A DNA stretch of 64,000 nucleotides, from assembly GCA_028280065.1 (NCBI GenBank), contig JANQMN010000104.1, forward strand, positions 1-64,000. Reading direction: 5' to 3'. Origin of the DNA: Hahella sp. GTDB lineage: Bacteria > Pseudomonadota > Gammaproteobacteria > Pseudomonadales > Oleiphilaceae. Position 1 is the stretch's first letter. Each line of letters opens with the position of its first letter. The translations under genes were made by a program, and so were the position numbers. The notes beneath the pieces were generated by a model that worked only from the letters and a program-made list of their open reading frames with translations, ran no database searches and had not been told where the DNA came from. Shown here one piece after another: positions 8,817 to 17,481 of the stretch.

Positions 8817-11462
8817 TCACACCCTTTCCAATGGTTGTAAGCTGATAAGATCTCGTCGCTGGACTTTACCCCGCATCACTTGGGCGAGGGCCATGTTCGG
8901 CGCCACTAACAGGGCATTGATTTCCTCTGGCTCAATATTCCTGTAGTTTCCAACGGTTTGATTTTTAAATGCTTGGCGGCTGGCTTGAGCTTGCTCGGTA
9001 AGAGGTGCTTGCTGTGCTAAGGCGTCAGTGTCAATTTGCGAGGCATCCAAGCTGGTGGTACTGCTGAGAGCAAGCAGTTCGTCACTACCGCTTTTTAGTC
9101 TCAATTGCCGATTGGGATGTTTATCTGGCAGCACCATAAACCGATAAATATCCGCCGGTAGCGTCGCCAGTCGATAGCCTGCCTTCTTCAGTTTAGACAG
9201 TAAGCCGGAGGATTCTTCATGGTAGGCCGCCAAGGGCGATTGCAGCGCCTTGTGAATCCGGTGACTTACCGAGTCAAATGCCGGAGATCTCTCTATCCGT
9301 GGTTTAATGGACGTTCCCATGCGCCGGCTGACATATTCACCGGTCTTTTCAGACTGCTGCCGCAGACCGATCAGGCTTTTGAAATTGCCTAATAACTGGT
9401 CGGAGTACAAGTCGCCAACGCGAACCTGGACGCTGTCCACATACTGACTATTAAAGAGACAACACAAACCGCCTGTTGTGAGGTTATGCAGGAGTTGGGT
9501 TTCGTCCTTGGTGCCCAGTTCCTGGAACTCGTCAATTGCCAGCAACACCGGCATTTGCTTTTCGGTTTTTTGCCAGGTTTTACCTCGTTTGAGAATAGCG
9601 TTATAAAGCCTCTTCTTAATGAAAGCAGAGGCTAATCTGCCTGCGTTTCCATAGCGCAGCGCCGGCAGGCTTATCCCGATTTTTTTGCCTTCGGTCACGG
9701 ACTCGATCGGTATTCCGGTTTGGCTGTTCGCCCATTTCGCCAAAATTTCATGATCTACAATTTGGTAAAGCCAAATGGCAGCCAGATTAATCGCATTGTC
9801 CCGCAACAGTTCGGGGATGAGATCAAACTCCTTACGTAGAAAACTCACTGAGCCTTGCTGGGCCGGCGACATGGAAGTGAGTTCCTCAGGCGTTAGCTTG
9901 CTGAGTTGCTGGATCAGACCCCGTCGGGCGCTTGGATTAACCGTCAAGAGGTAAATTTTCTTCAGGGTGTAGGGTTGATTGGTTGCAACTACTGCATGGG
10001 CCGCCGCACGAATCAGTTTGCTGGCGAGTAACGCGGTGGGGTTCGCTTCGCCATTCTTGTTGTTCAAATCGAAAATAGTGTCGGCGACATCTTCCGGAGT
10101 GAGATTTTCAATGGGATTGATGGGAATACTTTCCGGAGGAATTAACTGGTACTCCTTATTCCGTATTTCTTCCGGTAAACCCTCTTTGCCCGAAAGCACT
10201 AACAGCCCACCAAGTTGAAAATTCAACCACTGCCTTAACAAAGGGCGAAATACACCAGCGGAAACCGAATGCCAATTCCCGCCCAAGATCAGCATATGCT
10301 CGGAAAGATCGTTGACGCTCAGTCCGAATGGCAATCCGGCCATGGAAGGTGCAAGACAGTCGTAGCGTTTATAGAGCGCGCCGGTGGATTCGCCTAATTG
10401 CAAAAAACGCGATTCGTCTTTTTTTGCATTTTCAATCTGCGTCCGGCGGGCCTTTTCCGTTTGCCGGGCATTTACGTGGAAGCCATTGGCTATGGCGTCG
10501 GCGTCATTGCAGCGCTTACTGACGAATTCCAGTTGCCGCATTCGGGACATCAGTTCGTGGTGTTTGGGTTTAGTGAAGCTGATGATTAAACCAAGCAACG
10601 CCAATGCCGCAGAGACAGAGGTGACCATTGCCGCTAATAGCTTCGGATCGGGAAAGTAGATGGTCCAGGGTTGATGTAATAAGTTGACCGCGCCGAACAA
10701 CAAGCCAACGACAATGGTGAAAAGAATCAGGTAAAGCAGACAATTAAAAACAAAGGCGAGGAATTGGGCGCCACGAACTTCAGCCACGGCTTCCTTCACG
10801 GTATTGTAGAAATAGGGCGTCACTAAATCCGTCTCCGTGATCTGCTCGCTTACCGGATGGCCGAGGGCATCAAGCAAAAGTACTCGCCAGGGGTCCCGGA
10901 GGTCGACAGACGCGTCAGCGGTATAAGTTCGGACGATCGTTTTGCTGACCAACTGTACTGCAATCTGTTTGTCTTCGGCTGATATGGAGTAGGGTAAAAT
11001 ATTGGCCAACACGCCGCGTATGCCAAAATCATTGTTGAATACGATGTAGACCATTACCACCGCCGCCAATGTGAGCAAGGTGCTGAACCAAGGCCAGGGC
11101 GAGAGCGCCAGCACCAGAATAAAGAAAAACGCGAACCAGCGCCCGGCGCGCACAAAGGGTTTCTTCGCCTCACTCTTGTAACTTTCGGCATTTCGAAGCG
11201 TGCGCTCGGCCAGTCTGACTCCCAGCATGACATCCAGAAGGCGTTGCGCCATGGCAGTTTTTCGTTCGGATTCGCTTCCGTCGAAGTTAGGTGGATCGGT
11301 CTTGCATATGGAGATGCCTTCATCGCCGAAGCGCGCCATCCAGGTACGCAGCAAAACGGTTCGAAAATGCAGTCGATAGGTGCAGGCTTCCGCCACCAGT
11401 GCGATAAAAGGAATCTTGCTTAATAGGTTCCAAATACTGTGCAGCACTTTGTTCCTTGCCAT
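8817..11462 (-). CDS. VirD4/DotL-like membrane protein lacking Walker A
   Basis: An 881-residue protein. TM segments lie at about 106-142 (a pair), 232-260 and 274-296; a large cytoplasmic domain follows. That domain matches the layout of type IV coupling ATPases such as DotL/IcmO. FGLSVNDLSEHMLILGG stands where the family has its pre-P-loop strand. A LLVLSGKEG strand follows, then KKIGISLPALRYGNAGRL, a Walker B-like LLAIDEFQELG (639-650), and LLGNFKSLIGLRQQSEKTGEY near the end. The expected P-loop GxxGxGKT is replaced by GGNWHSVSAG (394-403), with no Lys-Ser/Thr pair, so nucleotide binding is doubtful. AAGG lies 2 bases before ATG, with GAGG further upstream. No relaxase or VirB genes are nearby. 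I am confident of the fold family and unsure of the function. Confidence 0.72.
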   Translation of the reverse strand: MARNKVLHSIWNLLSKIPFIALVAEACTYRLHFRTVLLRTWMARFGDEGISICKTDPPNFDGSESERKTAMAQRLLDVMLGVRLAERTLRNAESYKSEAKKPFVRAGRWFAFFFILVLALSPWPWFSTLLTLAAVVMVYIVFNNDFGIRGVLANILPYSISAEDKQIAVQLVSKTIVRTYTADASVDLRDPWRVLLLDALGHPVSEQITETDLVTPYFYNTVKEAVAEVRGAQFLAFVFNCLLYLILFTIVVGLLFGAVNLLHQPWTIYFPDPKLLAAMVTSVSAALALLGLIISFTKPKHHELMSRMRQLEFVSKRCNDADAIANGFHVNARQTEKARRTQIENAKKDESRFLQLGESTGALYKRYDCLAPSMAGLPFGLSVNDLSEHMLILGGNWHSVSAGVFRPLLRQWLNFQLGGLLVLSGKEGLPEEIRNKEYQLIPPESIPINPIENLTPEDVADTIFDLNNKNGEANPTALLASKLIRAAAHAVVATNQPYTLKKIYLLTVNPSARRGLIQQLSKLTPEELTSMSPAQQGSVSFLRKEFDLIPELLRDNAINLAAIWLYQIVDHEILAKWANSQTGIPIESVTEGKKIGISLPALRYGNAGRLASAFIKKRLYNAILKRGKTWQKTEKQMPVLLAIDEFQELGTKDETQLLHNLTTGGLCCLFNSQYVDSVQVRVGDLYSDQLLGNFKSLIGLRQQSEKTGEYVSRRMGTSIKPRIERSPAFDSVSHRIHKALQSPLAAYHEESSGLLSKLKKAGYRLATLPADIYRFMVLPDKHPNRQLRLKSGSDELLALSSTTSLDASQIDTDALAQQAPLTEQAQASRQAFKNQTVGNYRNIEPEEINALLVAPNMALAQVMRGKVQRRDLISLQPLERV

Positions 11463-11622
11463 CGCCTTAATCCTCAGATTCCTATGCAGAGTTGTTAGGG
11501 TTTTTGATAGAGGTAGCCCTTTATTTATTTATAACAAATTTCTTAAAGGCCGTAACAGCCCCTTGTCAAACCAACACCACTGCCGGTGGCTGTCATGGCC
11601 TGTCGAGACTTGATCCTCGGTC

Positions 11623-11925
11623 CTATACGCTGTTGCTGCTGTCATTGGCCGGTACAAATCCTTCCGGGGTTTTGCCTTGGAGAATGTAGGCAAACGAAAT
11701 GATTTCCGCGATAACGCGGTACAGAACTTCGGGGATTTCTTCGCCAAGTTCCAACGTACCGAGCAGTTTAACCAGCTCCCGGTTTTCATAAAGCGGAACA
11801 TCCGACTCGCGGGCGATGCGGATAATTTCGTCCGCAATTGCCCCTTCGCCGCTCGCGGCCACCTGCGGCGCGCCGCTGCCTTCATATTTTAAGGCGACGG
11901 CTTCCGAGAGAAACTCAGTTGTCAT
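11623..11925 (-). CDS. Stand-alone FlhB C-terminal domain (export-switch-like)
   Basis: Start chosen at ATG 11923-11925: GAGAGG stands 6 bases upstream and directly follows the fliK-like stop codon. The 100-residue product matches the cytoplasmic C-terminal domain of FlhB/YscU/EscU, seen as VALKYEGSGAPQVAASGEGAIADEII, AREsDVPLYENRELVKLL and LELGEEIPEVLYRVIAEIISFAY. Full FlhB has four membrane helices and a self-cleaving NPTH loop. This protein has neither; its GSGAPQV stretch replaces the region just after the cleavage site. Such FlhB-like orphans are often paired with a FliK gene, as here. They may tune export-specificity switching, though their role is not firmly established. Confidence 0.85.
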   Translation of the reverse strand: MTTEFLSEAVALKYEGSGAPQVAASGEGAIADEIIRIARESDVPLYENRELVKLLGTLELGEEIPEVLYRVIAEIISFAYILQGKTPEGFVPANDSSNSV

Positions 11926-11935
11926 GACAAACCTC

Positions 11936-14900
11936 TCATGCTTCAATATCGACCAAATGCTGGTCAATCCTTGTTTTAGTTCCTACCGGCGTACCTCGTC
12001 GGCATTGTAATTCCTGTACATCTAAACCAATCTCGGTCAGTTTGTCTCGAAACGACGGTGCTTCCTTGTTGATAAGCCGCAGCGCCGCCGGGCTTTCGGC
12101 CCATATAGTCAGGCCCAGCCGTTCGTCAATCAAAGAAGCCTGGACATACATGGGACCCAAGGGTGCGAGGTCGAATGCAAGGCTGATCAGCCAGCGTTTT
12201 TTCTGTTCGGACTCCACGTTCCGATCCTTCTGCGGCGCTTCCTGATCGATGCGAATCTGAAACGGATCAATGCTCTTTTCACCGGTTAAGAAGGGTACTT
12301 CCATTTGAACGGTGCGCACTGTCGTTTGATCGTTGGATTCGGTCAGGGCGCGGTGGGCGCTGCTGAGTTGATGGAACTGTATCCGATTGAGAGCACCGGC
12401 CAATAATCGCAGTAAAATGCCGACGTTGGCATCGTCATAGGTAAAGTCTTTTCGGATTGGAGTACTGGGTGTAATTAGCTGGGGGAAGTTAAACGGCATA
12501 TTCAATAACTGCGGTTCAGCCGCTGCGGTGATTGGGGACAATAGGCGTCCGTCAGATTCAGGCAGTGGCTGGCCGGTCTTTAAAGCAGCGAATAACTGGC
12601 TGAGCTGAACCTTTAGATCTCTGGCCAGCAACCTTTCTGCCTCTAATCGTTGGTGTTCTCGGAGAATGCTTTCGGCAGATTGTTGCAGCCGGGTATCCGG
12701 CAGAGAGTTTTGTTTTGATGAATTTGCGTTCGGTTTAGACGCGTTCAGAACCTCAGTTTTTTCACTTTCAACTTTCCTTAGTAGCATTTCCGGGGACGGC
12801 GGGATTTTAAGGTTGGCGTCCGGGTTTTTCGCCTGGTTTGGTTGAGCGCCGGACGCCTGATTGGTAGACAGAATCTGCTTCAGTGCATCTTCCGCCCCCA
12901 GTTTTACCAGGGTACTTTGCCGTTGTTCCGCAAATACCCCTGACTGCTGAATTGCCTGCTTCACAGCTACCGTAAGCTTGCTAAAAGTAGCGGCTGGCTG
13001 TTCTTTTGTGTTTGGGGATAAAACTGGGGCGGTAGTTTGCTGAAAGGTTTGTGATTTCGGCAGCGAGTCGAGCAGGTTCCGGACGATGGTTTTTACTTGT
13101 GGAGGAACCGGCTTGTCCTTGCCGATGACCTCCGGCAAGACTTCCAAGACCTGATTCAGCGGCTGCTGGAAAGGCAAAATGCTGCTGAGTGCCCGCAAAA
13201 GAGTACTTAAGCCGGAAGCGGGTTGCGAAGGGATGAGCAACTGCTGGTTCTCAAATTTTACCGATAGGGTTTGCCCCTTCTCCAATGGAAATGTGGTATG
13301 AACGGCGACTGCTTTACCGACGATTCGAAGGATCGATTGAAACAGCTCAGCCGTTTGCTTGTCGTTGCTAAGTTTGTTTACCTGCTCCACCGTGGCCTGA
13401 TATAGCTCGCCGGATTTTAGGCCAAGCGACTGAATGTTGTCCCTGGTCAACGGGGAAACCCTGTCTGACTTTGAAGGTGAATTGGGCGCGATTGGCAGCG
13501 TGGAGTTTATGGTCGAATCCAAAGACGTCGGACTTGACTTCAGCAACCCGCTGGCCGCCAGGATTTGCAATATCTTCAGTTCCGCCGGTAGCGCTATCTT
13601 CTGTAGGTTCTCTCCAAAAGGTTGGGGCACAGGCGTTGGTTGGACGCCTGTCTCGGTAACTCTCTGCAATACAGATTCAAGTTTTTGCGCCAGGGCGAGT
13701 ATTTCGGTTACCGTCGGCGAGGTTTGAACAGGCCTCGCGGAGGTGTTAACGAGCGGTGATCTGGTTGAATCTCTCACTATTGGTGTCCTGGCTTCTGGTG
13801 GTGCAGGGACCAGATCCGGTGGTGCTTTTTCGGATAGTGGGGTGGAGGGTTTGTGTTTGGTTGGTTCAGCGGATGTTTCCGGCCGAGTTTCTGTATTCCT
13901 ACCAAGTGTCTGCAATTTTAGTTCAATAAGCCTGTCACGCAATCTAGTTGCAGTATCCACAAGCTCTTTTACCAATGGCGTATCTGCCGCACCCTGGGTA
14001 GTCGAAGGCTTTCCTGGTGTAGAGTTTAGAGAAGTCGCTGCGCTTGCCGTCTTCTCAGTCTGAGTTGCGGTACCGACAGATTTTTGAAGATTATTTAAGG
14101 GTTGTTGATTGTCGTTTTTTGCCTGGGATTCCTTCGGCATGATCGGAGGTTCGACCGCCTGGGTGCTGACAAATCTTTGGTCGAGTATCTTGCTTATATT
14201 GCCGAGGAAGAACTCAGTTTTTATAGCAGTCGCTTTTAATGCAGTGTTGGCATTACTTATTTCCCTTACAAGTTGCTGACTCTGTTCAACCACTTTTTGC
14301 AACTGCCGAAGCTGGCTATCCGTCTCTCTAACAGGATTGGCTTGTTGCAGTTTGGATGCTTGGTTTTCGGCGGAAATCTGTCTGTGACTTTGCCTGGATA
14401 GGCTATCCGAAATTGTTCTATCCGCTGCCGATTCCACTAGCGGAGCAGAGACTCTTTGCAACGCCTGAGCCAATCCCTGCCAAACGTCTCTCCTGGAAGA
14501 ACTACCCTTGCCGTCCAACAGATTGGATTCGGCGATAATCCGCAGTACGCGACGTTGAATATCGGCGGTTGGTTGCGCCTCGCTTTTCGATGTTGATGAA
14601 CCGGCACCTCCGCTGACTTCGGTAGCAAGCACACTTAAGCTATTTTGTATTGCGCTCTGCAATGGTCTAGGCAGGTTAGCGCTCTCGGTCAGCGCCGCCA
14701 GTTTGGCGATTTCAGCCTTAAACTCCCGCGCGACCCTGTCCGTTTGAAAACTGCTGGCGTTTGTCGCCGGCGTCTGGGTTAGAGAAGTGGCTATGGTTTG
14801 GTTTGCACTCTGCCTTGCGCCGGTCTGTTCCACTATTGTTGGAGCAACAGGCTTTTCCATCCTGTTTGTGGCGTCTTGCCTCGACTGAACAGTTGCAGGT

Positions 14901-15823
14901 TTTTCGCCTCGATTGGTTTGGCCAGATGATACTGCCGAAGACTCTGCTCTTGGACTGGCGTTTTGTGAAGAAATCTTGGCGCGCATTCGGATTAGCGCTT
15001 CGTTTGTACGTGAGTCTTCAACAACGTTTCTATTTTCACCCAATATGTTCAGGTTGCCGGGCGTCACTCTGTTTGAGGAAGGTTGATTGGTTGCTGAAGC
15101 TGCTTTTTCACCGGCAGGACGGCTCTCCTTCGTGGAGGTTGCTGAGGGTGATCCTCCAGCAGGTGATTCCGTTACGGCCGCGCCCGCATTTGCAGAGCGC
15201 AGTAGATTGAGCGTTGCGGTTGTCGTTAATCTGGTACCTTTTACCGGGTCCTGCGCCGGCCCGGGCGTTGGCGTTGGTTTGTTGGCCTCGGGCTTATAAA
15301 GCTTTTCCAGGGCCGGTTTTTGTTCAGTCTGTCTGACTGTATCTTTCGGTGCAGTATTCTCCGGGGCTACGGATTGCTTCCTGTCCGGGACTATGGCGCG
15401 CTGCTTGGATTCAGCGCTAACTTGCTGGGGATTTGATAAGCGCGTTTGCCTGGCGGCGTTGCCATCCACTTTTTCGATTCTCACACTGACCTTATCGCCA
15501 GGTTTGAATTTTGCGTCGGAAATGACCTCCACCGGTCTGTTGTTAATCAGGAGCGTTCGGCTCCGGGAATTTGCCGATGCATCTGATATCGGTCTTTGAG
15601 GAACTTTTGCGTCGTACGAGTTGCCAGGCTTTAAATCCAGTCTTTTAAGATCGGTTTCCATTACTTGAATTTTAATCGGTTGTCTCTGCTGATTATTGGT
15701 CGAACTGCTGACGGACTGGCTGGCCGCTGCATTCCCCGGACTGCTGGCGCTGGCGGTTTGCCTGGTGTTGGCGATTTCAGCAGGAGTACGTTGCTGAGAC
15801 CCTTTGGGAATTTCAATGGACAT
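11936..15823 (-). CDS. Very long FliK-like hook-length control protein
   Basis: A 1295-residue protein, far above the 400-700 usual for FliK. Residues 1 to about 1170 are low-complexity and rich in Ser, Gln, Thr, Pro and Ala, as expected for a disordered ruler. The C-terminus (about 1190-1290) carries the Flg_hook fold: RWLISLAFDLAPLGPMYVQASL, then LTIWAESPAALRLI and LTEIGLDVQELQCRRGTP. A conserved patch near 830-930 (SLGLKSGELYQATVEQV, FPLEKGQTLSVKFENQQLLI) looks like the N-terminal domain seen in some long FliK proteins. It ends 10 bases before the FlhB-like gene, so the two are surely cotranscribed. No other flagellar genes are in the window. If it is a molecular ruler, its length could mean an unusual hook or a different substrate. 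Confidence 0.82.
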   Translation of the reverse strand: MSIEIPKGSQQRTPAEIANTRQTASASSPGNAAASQSVSSSTNNQQRQPIKIQVMETDLKRLDLKPGNSYDAKVPQRPISDASANSRSRTLLINNRPVEVISDAKFKPGDKVSVRIEKVDGNAARQTRLSNPQQVSAESKQRAIVPDRKQSVAPENTAPKDTVRQTEQKPALEKLYKPEANKPTPTPGPAQDPVKGTRLTTTATLNLLRSANAGAAVTESPAGGSPSATSTKESRPAGEKAASATNQPSSNRVTPGNLNILGENRNVVEDSRTNEALIRMRAKISSQNASPRAESSAVSSGQTNRGEKPATVQSRQDATNRMEKPVAPTIVEQTGARQSANQTIATSLTQTPATNASSFQTDRVAREFKAEIAKLAALTESANLPRPLQSAIQNSLSVLATEVSGGAGSSTSKSEAQPTADIQRRVLRIIAESNLLDGKGSSSRRDVWQGLAQALQRVSAPLVESAADRTISDSLSRQSHRQISAENQASKLQQANPVRETDSQLRQLQKVVEQSQQLVREISNANTALKATAIKTEFFLGNISKILDQRFVSTQAVEPPIMPKESQAKNDNQQPLNNLQKSVGTATQTEKTASAATSLNSTPGKPSTTQGAADTPLVKELVDTATRLRDRLIELKLQTLGRNTETRPETSAEPTKHKPSTPLSEKAPPDLVPAPPEARTPIVRDSTRSPLVNTSARPVQTSPTVTEILALAQKLESVLQRVTETGVQPTPVPQPFGENLQKIALPAELKILQILAASGLLKSSPTSLDSTINSTLPIAPNSPSKSDRVSPLTRDNIQSLGLKSGELYQATVEQVNKLSNDKQTAELFQSILRIVGKAVAVHTTFPLEKGQTLSVKFENQQLLIPSQPASGLSTLLRALSSILPFQQPLNQVLEVLPEVIGKDKPVPPQVKTIVRNLLDSLPKSQTFQQTTAPVLSPNTKEQPAATFSKLTVAVKQAIQQSGVFAEQRQSTLVKLGAEDALKQILSTNQASGAQPNQAKNPDANLKIPPSPEMLLRKVESEKTEVLNASKPNANSSKQNSLPDTRLQQSAESILREHQRLEAERLLARDLKVQLSQLFAALKTGQPLPESDGRLLSPITAAAEPQLLNMPFNFPQLITPSTPIRKDFTYDDANVGILLRLLAGALNRIQFHQLSSAHRALTESNDQTTVRTVQMEVPFLTGEKSIDPFQIRIDQEAPQKDRNVESEQKKRWLISLAFDLAPLGPMYVQASLIDERLGLTIWAESPAALRLINKEAPSFRDKLTEIGLDVQELQCRRGTPVGTKTRIDQHLVDIEA

Positions 15824-15939
15824 GGCGTAACTACGGCTTCAGTCACTTCAAAATGGGGGATCTTCTTCAAAGTATGGGACTTGCTGCAGGATTGTCCACT
15901 GTTTGTACATAAAAATGAAACTTTGATTTCAGCTCTAAA

Positions 15940-15952
15940 CTACAGTTTGTAG
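15940..15952. promoter_or_regulatory. Short inverted repeat upstream of the glutamine-synthetase-like gene
   Basis: CTACAGTTTGTAG is a perfect 5-bp inverted repeat with a 3-base centre. It lies about 75 bases before the GS-like start, in the divergent gap with fliK. It could be an operator half of a larger site. The support is only the symmetry and position. Confidence 0.25.
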
Positions 15953-16024
15953 AACCGGAGGAACTTGTTAAGATCGAAGTTTCGTGTGAAATTCTATCGA
16001 TCCCTTATTACGTAGAGGTGCCCT

Positions 16025-17392
16025 ATGCAACCAAGACAGGTTTTGACGGCAGACGATGCGAGGACCATTGTTGAACACCGTGGTTTAAAACATGTGAAGG
16101 TGGGCGTTTTCGATATCGACGGAATACTGCGCGGCAAATACATGTCGCGGGAGAAGTTTTTTTCCGCCCTGGACAAAGGCTTTGGTTTTTGCGATGTGGT
16201 GTTGGGTTGGGATGTAAAAGATCAGCTATACGATAATGTGCAATATACCGGATGGCATACCGGTTACCCCGATGCACCGGTGAGGATCATCCCCGAAAGC
16301 TGCCGTAACTTACCGACTGAAGACCAGGGTTTATTTTTTTTGGGCGAGTTTGCCGAACCCGCGAGTGAAATATGTCCACGGGGGGTGTTGAAACGGGTGA
16401 TCGCCCAAGCCCGTGACGACGGATTTATCGCCGATTGCGGATTTGAATACGAGTTTTTTATCTTTAACGAAACGCCCCAGAGCGTCCGGGAGAAACGGTT
16501 TCAAAATCTGACGCCGATGGCGCCTTCTGAGTTCGGCTATTCCGTGATACGAAACAGCGTGGAATCCGATACCTATCTCAGTATTTTACGGCTATGCGAG
16601 GAGATGGATTTTGGCTTGGAAGGCTTGCACGAAGAAACCGGCCCCGGCGTATTGGAGGCAGCGATAGCACACGGGGAGGCGCTGGCGTCGGCTGACAAAG
16701 CAGCGTTGTTCAAGACCTTCACCAAAATCGCCCTGCAGAAAGAACAAAAGATGGCGACCTTTATGGCCCGCTGGTCTGAAGAGTATCCCGGCCAAAGCGG
16801 CCACATCCATTTATCCCTGACCGATATGGAAGGGAATCCCTTATTCCGCGATGCGGACAAACCCGCCGGTATGAGTGGCTTGATGCGCCATTTCGTCGCC
16901 GGGCAGCAGCGCCTGATGCCGGAGTTCCTAGCGATGATTGCGCCGACAATTAATTCATACCGGCGGCTGGTTCCGGGATATTGGGCACCTACAGAAGCCA
17001 GTGCCGGCATTGATAACAGAACCTGTGCGATACGGGTGATTTCCGGATCGGCCAGCAGTCAACGCCTGGAGTATCGAATTGCCGCAGCGGACGCAAATCC
17101 CTATATCATCCTGTCTGCGGTCATCGCATCGGGTTTATGGGGCATTAAAAACAAACTTGAGCCGGAACCCTTTGTGGAAGGCAATGCCTATGAGCAATCC
17201 TTCCCCGCCGCCATGCAGTTGCCCGCCACGCTATGGGATGCAGCTCAACGGTTCAAATCCTCGACAGTGGCGCGGGAATACTTCGGTGATGTTTTTGTCG
17301 AACATTATGCCGCCACCCGCGAATGGGAGGAGCGGGAATTTCGCAAGCACATTTCTCAGTGGGAGCTGGAGCGGTATTTCGAAATAATTTGA
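16025..17392 (+). CDS. Glutamine-synthetase-family gamma-glutamyl-amine ligase
   Basis: A 455-residue GS-fold protein with GAGGTG 4 bases from ATG. GS motifs are intact: CGFEYEFFIF (metal-binding Glu), EETGPGVLEAAIAHGEAL, the GQSGHIHLSL loop, NSYRRLVPGYWAPTEAS and RLEYRIAAADANPYI. The Tyr-adenylylation loop of GlnA is absent. Proteins of this type (PuuA, IpuC, GlnA4 relatives) attach glutamate through its gamma-carboxyl to an amine, using ATP. The next two genes are an aldehyde and an alcohol dehydrogenase. That fits a pathway in which an amino alcohol is glutamylated, then oxidised to an aldehyde and an acid. The amine is unknown; ethanolamine or 3-aminopropanol are candidates. No gamma-glutamyl hydrolase is nearby. 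Confidence 0.85.
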   Translation: MQPRQVLTADDARTIVEHRGLKHVKVGVFDIDGILRGKYMSREKFFSALDKGFGFCDVVLGWDVKDQLYDNVQYTGWHTGYPDAPVRIIPESCRNLPTEDQGLFFLGEFAEPASEICPRGVLKRVIAQARDDGFIADCGFEYEFFIFNETPQSVREKRFQNLTPMAPSEFGYSVIRNSVESDTYLSILRLCEEMDFGLEGLHEETGPGVLEAAIAHGEALASADKAALFKTFTKIALQKEQKMATFMARWSEEYPGQSGHIHLSLTDMEGNPLFRDADKPAGMSGLMRHFVAGQQRLMPEFLAMIAPTINSYRRLVPGYWAPTEASAGIDNRTCAIRVISGSASSQRLEYRIAAADANPYIILSAVIASGLWGIKNKLEPEPFVEGNAYEQSFPAAMQLPATLWDAAQRFKSSTVAREYFGDVFVEHYAATREWEEREFRKHISQWELERYFEII

Positions 17393-17481
17393 ACCCAAGT
17401 CGGAGGTCTCCGGGAGTAGCGGATTTGAACACCCGGCATCTCATTTGTAGAAGACAGAGTTGTGAACAGGATTAACGCCAT

